Both the position numbers and the translations under genes were made by a program. Below, piece by piece: positions 56,266-64,000 of a stretch of 64,000 bases of DNA (position 1 is the stretch's first letter; every line of letters begins with the position of its first letter). The notes beneath the pieces were generated by a model. The model was given only the letters and a program-made list of their open reading frames with translations, searched no databases and was not told where the DNA came from. Location: assembly GCF_002608565.1 (NCBI RefSeq), contig NZ_LIXM01000005.1, positions 1 through 64,000 on the forward strand, in the 5' to 3' direction. The DNA is from Vibrio sp. PID17_43. GTDB lineage: Bacteria; Pseudomonadota; Gammaproteobacteria; Enterobacterales; Vibrionaceae.

Positions 56266-57426
56266 TTAGATTTCGTCAGAGCCGCCTGCGGCTTTGAACC
56301 ACGCACTCAGATGCGTTTTGAGATCTTTCAGTTCATCCGGGCCAATCAATGCTAAGCCCAAATCTTCTGCACGTGTAATATCATTATGACGTAACGGGCG
56401 GAAGCTCACGAGCATTGCTCGAGCTTGTAGGCCGCCTAATAGATCACGCAGTGATTCTAGCTTGTACAACGTATCATCGCCGTCGTCACGCATGCCTTTG
56501 GTTTTACATTCAATGATGTGCAGTTTGTTGTTAACGACGGTCGCAACATCAAGTTCATTACGAACTTCGCTTTCTCCGAGTTTGCGATAAACCTGCACAT
56601 TCAAAGAACGGTCTTGAATCGTTGGCATGGTGTCTTGAATTTGCTTAACCGTGCTGTGAACTAGCGTCTCTAACCATTCACCATTCGAGAAACGGCGTGC
56701 ATCTTCATCAGAAAAGGTGAGTACCCCGTTTTCGTAGGTCGCTATTTGCGCTTCGACCAAATCGGTCAGCAGCATGTTCAACTCGCGGTAGCCTTGTTGC
56801 TTCTCAGAAAGTTCAACATCCAACTTTTGCTCTTTGCGACAAGTGGTTGCTAGATAGTTCAGCGTCGCAAGGCCTGGGCCAAGCTCTAACGCGTTCGATG
56901 CCCAACGCTCCCCAAGCTCGTACAGTTTTTGGTCTAGCTGAGGAGGAAGGTCGATGTGGTGGAATTCGCCACTCGCACCAAAAATAGTCAGGTAATCGGA
57001 GATGGTAATGTGATCTTCTACTTGCGTATCGTCTTTGCCATCAGGGTATAGCCAGCAAAGTTTGTCGCTATTTGGTTCCACAACAAAGATTGGCCAATGG
57101 TAAGTACGGAACACCTCGTACACAGAAAGAAGTCGATGTCGCAGACCGCAGCTTGCGTTGAGTTTGACTTCTAACCCTCGGTTATGTAAATCCTGTGCCA
57201 GTGCTTGAATGGACTGTTTAATAAGAGAGGTATTGACCACAGAAGGAATCTCAAAAAACTCAGAGGTGATTTCTCGCTGTTCTAGTACCGTACTCAGTCG
57301 GTGATATACGCCTTCTTGGCTTTTGTCGCCAATAAACACGATATGGGTACTGATAGTACGATTATCTAATAGAGGAGTGATCAATCTCACGGGATCTTGA
57401 TCAATAATACCAACATGAACAGCCAT
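56266..57426 (-). CDS. Stand-alone CARF-domain PD-(D/E)XK nuclease (VC1899/DUF1887 type)
   Basis: This 386-residue protein resembles V. cholerae VC1899, one of the first CARF folds to be solved, and the Card1/Can2 nucleases. Residues 1-150 look like a CARF domain (first strand VGIIDQDPVRLITPLL; ligand loop LNASCGLRHRL at 89-99, where most CARF proteins have N-TGGTK). A linker or winged-helix part spans about 165-240. The nuclease part shows GEWLE (249-253), NELDVA with Asp293, and IIECKTK with Glu306 and Lys308, a full PD-(D/E)XK active site. Card1 and Can2 are switched on by cyclic tetra-adenylate from type III CRISPR; no Cas gene or array lies here. It is a one-gene unit between terminators. 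Physiological trigger unknown. Confidence 0.85.
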   Translation of the reverse strand: MAVHVGIIDQDPVRLITPLLDNRTISTHIVFIGDKSQEGVYHRLSTVLEQREITSEFFEIPSVVNTSLIKQSIQALAQDLHNRGLEVKLNASCGLRHRLLSVYEVFRTYHWPIFVVEPNSDKLCWLYPDGKDDTQVEDHITISDYLTIFGASGEFHHIDLPPQLDQKLYELGERWASNALELGPGLATLNYLATTCRKEQKLDVELSEKQQGYRELNMLLTDLVEAQIATYENGVLTFSDEDARRFSNGEWLETLVHSTVKQIQDTMPTIQDRSLNVQVYRKLGESEVRNELDVATVVNNKLHIIECKTKGMRDDGDDTLYKLESLRDLLGGLQARAMLVSFRPLRHNDITRAEDLGLALIGPDELKDLKTHLSAWFKAAGGSDEI

Positions 57427-57510
57427 AGGTTTTCCTTCTTATTTGGCTTGCTCCAACAGAGTAAGTTAATGGATGAGCAGGCCATAATTACCATATGTAG
57501 ACAAGGCCGT

Positions 57511-57546
57511 AAAAAAACAAGGGTGACTCTATAAAAAGTCACCCTT
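57511..57546 (-). terminator. Terminator of the chemotaxis receptor gene
   Basis: Ten-base arms AAGGGTGACT (57519-57528) and AGTCACCCTT (57537-57546); on the minus strand the stem is followed by G and seven T. It separates the receptor gene from the CARF gene. Confidence 0.88.
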
Positions 57547-57589
57547 CAACAGTCGGTTGGCAGAAATAGCCTAATTAACCATAGTTATA

Positions 57590-59581
57590 CTAAAGCTTAA
57601 ATTGATGGACCAATTCATTTTGTTGATGTGCAAGCTGAGTCAGTGACTCGTTGGTTTGTGCGATGCTCGTCATGGCTTGGTAGCTTTCATCTGCGATGTG
57701 ATTGATATCTTCAATATTACGAGCGATATCGGCAGATGTGGCACTTTGTTCAGCAGCCGCATGGGTAATGTGGGTACTCATTTGACTGATTTCCATAATC
57801 AGTGCTTGGATATCTTCCATTGAACTATTGGCTTTTGATGCTTGCTCGACAGACATCTCCATGTCATTCATACAACTCTGAATCACTTGATTTGCAGATA
57901 ACGACCTTGCTTGTAGGTTGCTAATCATCGACTCAATCTCAGTCGTGGATTGGGTGGTCTTGGATGCAAGTACGCGAACCTCATCTGCCACAACAGCAAA
58001 CCCACGTCCTTGTTCTCCAGCACGCGCGGCTTCAATCGCAGCATTGAGGGCAAGCAAGTTGGTTTGCTCCGCGATATTTCGGATTACATCGAGAATTGAC
58101 CCAATTTGACCGCTCATTTTTTGGAGTTCAGAAACGGCGGAGACGGATTCATTCAGGCGGGCTTCAAGCTGGTTAATGGTAGAGATATTGCTGCTCATGA
58201 CATTTCTGCCTTGGTCAGAAGCGGATTCTACACGTTGAACCATCTCTAATGAGCCTTGCGCACTTTGAGCAACTTCTTGGACCGAGTTGGACATTTCTGT
58301 CATTGCTGCAGCAACACTTGCTGTCTGAGCTCGCTGCGCATTAAGCTTGGACTGCGCTTGAGATGAAGTTGATTCATTGCTAGTGGCTGTCGAGGCGAGA
58401 TTCTCAGACGCATCATTAAGCTTCACTAGAATATTATGCAGATTGTCGGCAAGCGTGTTGATGTGACCACTGACGCGGCTGAATTCGTTGTTGTAACGAA
58501 TGTCGATACGCTGTGTCATGTCACCTTTAGCAAGACTTTCGAGCACTGTTAGAATGCGTGTAAGTGGTTCTCGAACACTGTGAGCGATATGGTAACCAAT
58601 TGCGGTAGCAAGCAGTACCACCACCACGCCAATCACGATGGCTTTCGTCACACCTTGTGAGTAAATATTTCCTGCATCTGCGAGTGATTCATTCAATTGC
58701 TCTGTTGCTGTAGTAGTAAAATGCTCCAGTATTGACATACTAGAGTCGACTTTAGCGGCGAGGTTGGCAATGTTATTGTAAAGTGCTGCTCGTGCAGATA
58801 GGTAGTTGTTGTGTTGGTCTAACACACCACCACGCATACCCACGTCACGGGTAAATTGGTCGACAGACTCACCGAACACATCTTTAAGTTCAGGCAACTG
58901 AGCCACCAAGCCGTTGAATGCGTAATTCAGATGAGTTACCGCCTTACGGTTTTTTGCTACGGCTTGCGTTACAAACTCTGGATTTGAGCTCGCTAACGCA
59001 TCTGACGTAATGACTTCTGCATCTTTTAGCTTAATAAAATAGCTTTTTGCCATCACTTTAACAGAGATTCTGGATTGATCGGCCACGAACTCTTTCAGAC
59101 CAACCGAAAGCTCTGTGTTCAGTTGTTGGAAGCGACGAGAAGACTTTTGCACTTCTTCTTGTGCAACAAACATCGCTTCGTAGTTGTCCATGGCTTCCTT
59201 GGCTTCGGAAAAGTAGCTTTGCTCAAGTTCTTTAAGCTGAGAAAAAGGTTCGGCTAGGGAAGGATAGGTTTGGCTAGCAACCTCGAGTTGACTCAGAGTG
59301 GCTTTAAATTGTTGTTCAGATTTGACAAAACCCTGACGCATTTCATCCATACGTTGTTTATTTTCGGTCGTTAGAAAGTCCTTAAATGACTTGTCGGCAG
59401 AAAGAAGCTCGACGCTGGTTTGGTTAGATAAAGAGACTAGCGGCAGGGATGATGTGGAGACATTCTCAAATTTTCCATGAATATCGTTCATGCCTCCCAT
59501 CATAATAGCAATCGTAATAGCAAATAGGATGATGATCAGCGTGAAGCCTGCATACATCCGTTTAATAACTGAACCTCGCAT
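57590..59581 (-). CDS. Methyl-accepting chemotaxis protein
   Basis: A 663-residue membrane receptor that would pass a periplasmic signal to CheA and CheW. It has a first membrane helix at about 9-30 ([20 protein letters not shown]), a large helical periplasmic sensor of about 290 residues, a second helix near 323-345 ([19 protein letters not shown]), a HAMP linker ([23 protein letters not shown]) and a signalling domain whose tip reads [30 protein letters not shown] use the ATG at 59581, which puts the first helix at the usual spot; the frame is open for 31 more codons. Ligand unknown. A terminator lies between this gene and the CARF gene. Confidence 0.92.
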   Translation of the reverse strand: MRGSVIKRMYAGFTLIIILFAITIAIMMGGMNDIHGKFENVSTSSLPLVSLSNQTSVELLSADKSFKDFLTTENKQRMDEMRQGFVKSEQQFKATLSQLEVASQTYPSLAEPFSQLKELEQSYFSEAKEAMDNYEAMFVAQEEVQKSSRRFQQLNTELSVGLKEFVADQSRISVKVMAKSYFIKLKDAEVITSDALASSNPEFVTQAVAKNRKAVTHLNYAFNGLVAQLPELKDVFGESVDQFTRDVGMRGGVLDQHNNYLSARAALYNNIANLAAKVDSSMSILEHFTTTATEQLNESLADAGNIYSQGVTKAIVIGVVVVLLATAIGYHIAHSVREPLTRILTVLESLAKGDMTQRIDIRYNNEFSRVSGHINTLADNLHNILVKLNDASENLASTATSNESTSSQAQSKLNAQRAQTASVAAAMTEMSNSVQEVAQSAQGSLEMVQRVESASDQGRNVMSSNISTINQLEARLNESVSAVSELQKMSGQIGSILDVIRNIAEQTNLLALNAAIEAARAGEQGRGFAVVADEVRVLASKTTQSTTEIESMISNLQARSLSANQVIQSCMNDMEMSVEQASKANSSMEDIQALIMEISQMSTHITHAAAEQSATSADIARNIEDINHIADESYQAMTSIAQTNESLTQLAHQQNELVHQFKL

Positions 59582-59814
59582 AAATGAGCGTCCTCTCCCA
59601 AAAAATGGCAAAATAAATAAGAATTTTCTTAAAAGTAACAAAAGTCTTTGGATTTTATGGAATTGTAGGCGCACGTTTTATGACGCACTCGACAAAAAAA
59701 GCTTCTCCATAAGTATATATATTGATAACGTTATGTGAACACTGTTTTTTATTGAGCTCATTTTGGGCTTAACGCATACTAAATAAGTTACACACCTTAT
59801 GAAATGGAGTACCC

Positions 59815-60165
59815 ATGGCGGAAGAAACCATCTTTAGCAAAATTATCCGTAAAGAAATTCCAGCAGAATTACTGTATCAAGACGATCTTGTTACCGCGTT
59901 TCGTGATATCAACCCACGTGCGCCAAGCCATATTCTTATCATTCCTAACAAGCTGATTCCAACAGCAAATGATGTGGAAGCAGAAGATGAAGCGATGATG
60001 GGACGCTTGTTTACCGTTGCAAGAAAACTGGCGAAAGAAGAGGGCATTGATGAGGATGGCTACCGCTTGATCGTTAATTGTAACTCCCATGGTGGGCAGG
60101 AGGTTTATCATATTCATATGCATTTATTGGGCGGCCGCCCTTTAGGCCCAATGGTATTAAGTTAA
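59815..60165 (+). CDS. hinT: HIT-family purine nucleoside phosphoramidase HinT
   Basis: HinT hydrolyses purine phosphoramidates and adenylated lysine side products. The 116 residues have the HIT signature [16 protein letters not shown], a His-x-His-x-His motif with the catalytic middle histidine, and the N-terminal [18 protein letters not shown] block. It heads a row with a COG3014 lipoprotein, ycfL, lpoB and thiK; E. coli has hinT-ycfL-lpoB-thiK in the same order, which confirms the call. Confidence 0.95.
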   Translation: MAEETIFSKIIRKEIPAELLYQDDLVTAFRDINPRAPSHILIIPNKLIPTANDVEAEDEAMMGRLFTVARKLAKEEGIDEDGYRLIVNCNSHGGQEVYHIHMHLLGGRPLGPMVLS

Positions 60166-60238
60166 TTATTAAGAGGTGGATGAAGCCTCTTCATCCACTT
60201 TTTCATTCCGGTCAGATTACACATTTGTGGAGATAAAT

Positions 60239-61633
60239 GTGAAATATGGTGTGAAGCTATTTGGATTGATTAGCTGGTCCCTACTTACTACTGGGTGCGC
60301 GAATTTTTCCGCAGGCAACTTGTTCAGTCATTACAGCGATCAAAATAAAGAAATCTATCAGGCTGTCGTTGCTGGCGAATATGCCAAAGCTGAGCAACTT
60401 CAATCGAGTGATGCCGGAGGCGACATACTTGGCAACTTTGAGCACGGCAGAGTCTCTTTTCTTGCTCAAGATTACCCCACCAGCTTAAGCGCATTAGAAG
60501 TCAGTGAACGTGCCGTGCGTAAGCAACAAGAACGCGCCACTATTTCAGCAACCGAAACGGTCACCAGTATTGGTTCGCTTGCCGTTAACGACAATTTAAA
60601 TGAATATCAACCCGCCGATTATGAACTCGGCTTTTTGCATTTATACCTCGGTCTAAATTATTTACAGAAGAATGATCTTGAAGGGGCTTTAGTCGAAGTG
60701 CGTCGTGCCAACCTAGTTCAGGAAGAGGCGAGAAAAGCACGTGAGAAGCAACTTAAACAGGCAGAAAAAGACCTTAAAAACCAAGGTGTTTTGACTGACT
60801 TAGGGAGCGTGCTTGCCAACTACCCGGATGCAGGCAAAACGCTGAGTGCGGTACAAAACGGCTACTTATTCTATCTTTCAGGTTTACTCTACGAAGCATC
60901 ACGAGATTTGAATAGTGCGTATGTTGACTATCGACGAGCTTTAGCGGTTATGCCCGATAACAAGCAGGTCATTGAAAGTACGATGTATGCAGCAAAGAAA
61001 TTGGGTATGCGACAAGACCTGCGTTTGCTGGAAAAACGCTACGGTAGGGCACCATCCACTTTGAGCAAATCTCAAGGCAGAGTGATCATTATTGATGAAC
61101 AAGGTGTGGTAGAGGCATTGCAGGGATGGCGAATTGACTTGCCGATTTACGATAGTCGCGGTGATGGGGCGATTTACTCTTTAGCGTTACCTTATTACCC
61201 CAAAAGTGGATTGCAAACTTTTACAGATATGACGCTTAACGGAAAGCCTTTGCCTGCAAGCACGCTGGTGGATGTTAATGCGATGGCACAGAATGATTTG
61301 CAAGAGCGCTTAGCCAGTATCGTCATTCGTCAAGCGATACGTGTTTGGACCAAAGACCGCATCAGGAAAGAGGCAGCACAGGGAGATGACGTTGGCAATC
61401 TGCTGTTTAACGTTTGGAATACATTAACAGAGCAGCCAGATACGAGAAGTTGGCAGACGCTACCTGCGCAGGTAAAAACTGCCTCTCAAGTCGTTAAGCC
61501 AGGAAAGCAGCGCCTAGATATTGGCGATAAGGTATATCAGTTTGAAGTGCCAATGCAGCAAACAACCTTGGTTTGGGTTTCTCGTCAGGGAACGCATTCG
61601 ACGGTGTGGCACAAGCAATTAGGGAGATTGTAA
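60239..61633 (+). CDS. COG3014-type lipoprotein with TPR-like repeats
   Basis: A 464-residue lipoprotein of unknown function. The start is a GTG at 60239 behind GGAGATAAAT, giving a lipoprotein signal (KYGVKLFGLISWSLLTTGC) with lipobox TTGC. The frame opens further upstream, but that would displace the signal. The middle is helical and TPR-like (YELGFLHLYLGLNYLQKNDLEGALVEVRRANLVQEEA, LSGLLYEASRDLNSAYVDYRRALAVMPDN). The last third is beta-rich. Its stop overlaps ycfL by one base (TAATG). It is inserted between hinT and ycfL relative to E. coli, and linkage to lpoB suggests an envelope role. Confidence 0.85.
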   Translation: MKYGVKLFGLISWSLLTTGCANFSAGNLFSHYSDQNKEIYQAVVAGEYAKAEQLQSSDAGGDILGNFEHGRVSFLAQDYPTSLSALEVSERAVRKQQERATISATETVTSIGSLAVNDNLNEYQPADYELGFLHLYLGLNYLQKNDLEGALVEVRRANLVQEEARKAREKQLKQAEKDLKNQGVLTDLGSVLANYPDAGKTLSAVQNGYLFYLSGLLYEASRDLNSAYVDYRRALAVMPDNKQVIESTMYAAKKLGMRQDLRLLEKRYGRAPSTLSKSQGRVIIIDEQGVVEALQGWRIDLPIYDSRGDGAIYSLALPYYPKSGLQTFTDMTLNGKPLPASTLVDVNAMAQNDLQERLASIVIRQAIRVWTKDRIRKEAAQGDDVGNLLFNVWNTLTEQPDTRSWQTLPAQVKTASQVVKPGKQRLDIGDKVYQFEVPMQQTTLVWVSRQGTHSTVWHKQLGRL

Positions 61634-62025
61634 TGAAAGCGTGGTTTATTAGCTTGGCAGTGATTATCGGTTTAATCGGATGTGCAGATAATACGGCCGG
61701 TATTCGAATCGACGGGCAAACACAAAATGTATTTTTTAATAACAATGTGTTGGGCAGCCGTTTGTTGGTCGACAACATAATCACAACCTATGTGGATGAC
61801 CGTCCAAGAGGTATAGTGCAGTTGAGTAGCAACTACAAAGCGGACCAACATATTCTTTATCGCTTCTATTGGTACGACAACAATGGTCTGGAAGTAAACA
61901 CCAACTCTGGCCCTTGGCGCAAGATGATCGTACGTGGATATGAACAAGTGACACTTTCTGAGGTGACGGTGAATCCAAACGGCACTCAATTCCGAGTTCA
62001 AATCAGAGAAGCTCAAGATAATTAA
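61633..62025 (+). CDS. ycfL: YcfL-family lipoprotein
   Basis: A 130-residue lipoprotein with signal KAWFISLAVIIGLIGC (Cys17) and a beta-sandwich domain (VDNIITTYVDDRPRGIVQLSSNYKADQHILYRFYWYDNNGLEV) of the YcfL/DUF1425 family. The ATG at 61633 shares its A with the stop of the previous gene and has AGGGAG just upstream, so translation is coupled. In E. coli it also stands before lpoB. Function is unknown, though linkage to LpoB points to the cell wall. Confidence 0.92.
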   Translation: MKAWFISLAVIIGLIGCADNTAGIRIDGQTQNVFFNNNVLGSRLLVDNIITTYVDDRPRGIVQLSSNYKADQHILYRFYWYDNNGLEVNTNSGPWRKMIVRGYEQVTLSEVTVNPNGTQFRVQIREAQDN

Positions 62026-62068
62026 AATTTCGGCGGCGATGCTGCGAAAATACAACTAAGGAACTTTC

Positions 62069-62659
62069 ATGAAAAAAAGTATTATTGCTCTTTTGGGTCT
62101 CGCCGTAATTTTGGGAGGGTGTTCAAACAAAGTCTCTTACGGCGATGCGCAGGCGACAGAAACCACCACCATCGATTTTGGTTCGACGGATCTACAAAAA
62201 ATTGCTGGAGATATGGTCGACAGCATGATGATGTCAGGTTCTGTCGCGGCTATTACTCGTGACCAGCGTCCTATTGTTTTTGTTGAACGTATAAAGAACA
62301 AGACAAGTGAGCATATTGATACCGAATCGATTACCGATACGATTTCTACCAAAATGCTTAACTCTGGTAAGTTCCGTTTTGTTGATATGGCTCGCGTCGA
62401 GTCCGTTCGTGAGCAGCTTAACTTTCAAAACAATGATGAACTCGTAAATCAAAGTACGGCCATTCAGTTTGGTAAAATGGTTGGCGCGCAGTACATGCTT
62501 TACGGTAATTTGTCGAGTATCGTGAAAAACGCGGGTAGTAATAAAGACGTTTACTACAAGATGACTATGCGCTTGATGGATCTAGAAACAGGTTTAATTG
62601 AGTGGGCAGACGAAACTGAAATTAGAAAAGAACAGTCTAAAAGTTTATTTGGCCTCTAA
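62069..62659 (+). CDS. lpoB: Penicillin-binding protein activator LpoB
   Basis: LpoB is an outer-membrane lipoprotein that reaches through the wall to stimulate the peptidoglycan synthase PBP1b. The 196-residue protein has the signal KKSIIALLGLAVILGGC (Cys18), only a short disordered linker, and the folded domain (TTTIDFGSTDLQKIAGDMVDSMMMSG, RPIVFVERIKNKTSEHIDT, MLNSGKFRFVD, GAQYMLYGNLSSI). The linker is shorter than the roughly 50 residues in E. coli LpoB. It lies in the conserved hinT-ycfL-lpoB-thiK row. Confidence 0.93.
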   Translation: MKKSIIALLGLAVILGGCSNKVSYGDAQATETTTIDFGSTDLQKIAGDMVDSMMMSGSVAAITRDQRPIVFVERIKNKTSEHIDTESITDTISTKMLNSGKFRFVDMARVESVREQLNFQNNDELVNQSTAIQFGKMVGAQYMLYGNLSSIVKNAGSNKDVYYKMTMRLMDLETGLIEWADETEIRKEQSKSLFGL

Positions 62660-62693
62660 TTAGGTCGTATGGCGCAACGTGGAGGAGTGGTTG

Positions 62694-63572
62694 ATGGCGT
62701 GGTTTTCTTGGCAACAAGCGAAACAGTTGGATCCGAGCCTTAATGCGCTCGATGGCTTCTTCACGGTACCTCCAGTGAAAGTACAGATTGTCACTGGAGG
62801 GTTAACCAATCGTTGTTGGCGATTGGAGTGCTCACAAGGTTTTGCTTATGTTTGGCGGCCAACCAGTCATGTGTGCAAAGCCTTTGCTATTTCTCGTCAT
62901 AATGAACATCAAGTTCTTAATGCTATCTCACCATTAAATCTTGGCCCTAAGCCAGCATTTTTGCATGAACAAGGCTTGTTGGTTGAATGGCTTGATGGAG
63001 AGACGATCACTAAGCCAGGCATTGAGTTGGATGAGTTACTGCCGATCGCAGTAGCCATTCATCAATATCCGTGTCAGACAATCCCTCTCGTCCCTTTCTC
63101 TTACCTATCTCGGGTTGATCATTATTGGCTTGAGCTTTGTGGGAGGTATACGGGGACAGTGTTTGAAGCGCTGTATCACAAATGGCGAACCGAGCCGAGT
63201 ATAGAGCCCATTCCATTGGCACTTTGTCATTTTGATCTTGGTTGTTACAACCTTGTCCGAGGCGATAATGGTGTTAAGGTCATTGATTGGGAATACGCAG
63301 GGCTTGCCGACCCAAGACTTGACCTTGCGCTTATTTTGCAATTAGCAGAGGTGCCTATCGAGCAAGGTGTGGCACAGTATTGTCAAACTCGCCAATTAAA
63401 AAATGTTTCTATTTGGTTGAAAGGTGTTCAAGCATGGCGTCCTAGAACGATGGTCATGGCAATGTTATGGTATTTACTCGCCTACAAATTGTGGAATGAT
63501 GAACAATACTTGAACAGTGCACATGAGTTTAAAGACTTATTATGTTTGGAAGATCACTGTTTTGAGAACTGA
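62694..63572 (+). CDS. thiK: Thiamine kinase-like phosphotransferase
   Basis: This 292-residue protein is an aminoglycoside-phosphotransferase-fold kinase, expected to phosphorylate thiamine in salvage, as E. coli ThiK (YcfN) does. The nucleotide-binding start has VTGGLTNRCWRLE, the catalytic loop is LCHFDLGCYNLV (Asp then Asn) and the metal site is VIDWEYAGLADPRLDLA. The ATG at 62694 is preferred to one 15 bases earlier because GGAGG precedes it. Position between lpoB and ycfP matches E. coli, apart from a missing nagZ. Confidence 0.85.
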   Translation: MAWFSWQQAKQLDPSLNALDGFFTVPPVKVQIVTGGLTNRCWRLECSQGFAYVWRPTSHVCKAFAISRHNEHQVLNAISPLNLGPKPAFLHEQGLLVEWLDGETITKPGIELDELLPIAVAIHQYPCQTIPLVPFSYLSRVDHYWLELCGRYTGTVFEALYHKWRTEPSIEPIPLALCHFDLGCYNLVRGDNGVKVIDWEYAGLADPRLDLALILQLAEVPIEQGVAQYCQTRQLKNVSIWLKGVQAWRPRTMVMAMLWYLLAYKLWNDEQYLNSAHEFKDLLCLEDHCFEN

Positions 63573-63647
63573 TGGCGTTTTCTCCTTTAACCATGAGGAA
63601 ATAGTGGTAGTTTAACGTTAAGTGCCAGCATACAGGGAGAGGTACAC

Positions 63648-64000
63648 ATGATTATTTACTTGCACGGCTTTGATAGCACAAGCCCAGGTAACCACGAAAA
63701 AGTGCTTCAATTGCAATTTATTGATGATGACGTTCGTTTCATTAACTACAGTACACTTCACCCGAAGCACGACATGCAGCACTTATTGAAAGAAGTGTCG
63801 AAAGTGATTGAGCAGTCAGATGACCCAAATCCACTCATTTGTGGCGTAGGCCTAGGTGGCTATTGGTCTGAACGAGTTGGGTTTCTATGCGGTATTAAGC
63901 AGGTGATTTTTAACCCCAATTTACACCCAGAGAACAATATGGCTAGCCGCATTGACCGTCCTGAAGAATATGAAGACATTGCAACTAAGTGTGTTGAGCA
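63648..64000 (+). CDS. ycfP: YcfP (UPF0227) alpha/beta-hydrolase-like protein, partial
   Basis: The gene runs off the right edge after 117 codons. The start [22 protein letters not shown] and the block [32 protein letters not shown] are typical of YcfP. The nucleophile-elbow position reads GVGLGGYW, with no serine in the usual place, so it may not be a working esterase. GGGAGAGG stands 5 bases before the ATG. Confidence 0.92.
   Translation, partial: MIIYLHGFDSTSPGNHEKVLQLQFIDDDVRFINYSTLHPKHDMQHLLKEVSKVIEQSDDPNPLICGVGLGGYWSERVGFLCGIKQVIFNPNLHPENNMASRIDRPEEYEDIATKCVE

Noticed and set aside
1..64000. CRISPR array or cas genes accompanying the CARF nuclease
   Set aside because: No evenly spaced direct repeats and no Cas-like proteins were seen on either strand of the window.
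1..64000. Prophage, genomic island or insertion sequence
   Set aside because: No integrase, transposase, tRNA-linked repeats or sharp change in composition was seen; gene order follows the conserved gammaproteobacterial core.

Overview
The window is about 64 kb of the main chromosome of a Vibrio, most likely a Harveyi-clade species close to V. parahaemolyticus or V. alginolyticus. This placement is inferred from the protein sequences and from gene order: a FimV/HubP gene sits between an asd gene and truA, a CdgH-type diguanylate cyclase lies just before the 4.5S RNA gene, and a CARF-nuclease of the V. cholerae VC1899 type lies next to a chemotaxis receptor. Nearly everything is chromosomal core. 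I found no insertion sequence, integrase, tRNA, rRNA or CRISPR array.

Layout. (1) 1-16.5 kb: fadI-fadJ (fatty-acid beta-oxidation) behind a FadR-like site, an M16 protease, sixA, smrB, prmB, aroC, a decayed YadS/TRIC-type membrane gene, epmC, yfcL, a flavin reductase, mnmC and fabB. The fabB 3' region matches the location of the Vibrio sRNA FarS. (2) 16.8-28.9 kb: pdxB, asd, hubP/fimV, truA, accD, folC, dedD and cvpA-purF, the last pair under a PurR box. (3) 29-35.5 kb: a decayed LysR regulator, rssB, a 43-codon membrane ORF, ybaN, apt, dnaX (with a clear -1 frameshift signal), the ybaB nucleoid protein and recR. (4) 35.5-43.9 kb: aqpZ, two cysteine-cluster proteins, a GlsB-type membrane protein, a large MscS channel, a DUF1244 protein, a cysteine-synthase-like PLP enzyme divergent from a DecR-like Lrp regulator, tesB, ybaY and an alkyltransferase-like protein. 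(5) 44-56.1 kb: a membrane protein, the GGDEF protein, 4.5S RNA, an SPOUT methyltransferase, fdxA, an FAD protein, a CBS protein, a MATE transporter, zntA under a MerR-type promoter, and udp under a CRP site. (6) 56.2-64 kb: a stand-alone CARF-PD-(D/E)XK nuclease, a chemotaxis receptor, hinT, a COG3014 lipoprotein, ycfL, lpoB, thiK and the start of ycfP.

How it fits together. Several blocks keep E. coli gene order (fadIJ-sixA-smrB-prmB-aroC-epmC-yfcL-mnmC-fabB-pdxB; truA-accD-folC-dedD-cvpA-purF; ybaN-apt-dnaX-ybaB-recR; tesB-ybaY-ybaZ-ffs; hinT-ycfL-lpoB-thiK-ycfP), so most functions are secure. Fatty-acid degradation (fadIJ), synthesis (fabB, accD) and the presumed FarS sRNA give a lipid-homeostasis theme in the first third.

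The item most worth attention is the orphan CARF nuclease at 56.3 kb: a cyclic-oligonucleotide-type sensor fused to an intact-looking nuclease with no CRISPR system nearby. Other notable points are two multi-lesion pseudogenes, the dnaX slippery site, a possible structured RNA upstream of fadI, a possible AUU start in ybaN, and several unreported-looking operator candidates. All functional calls come from reading motifs and remembered family features; no database search was run.
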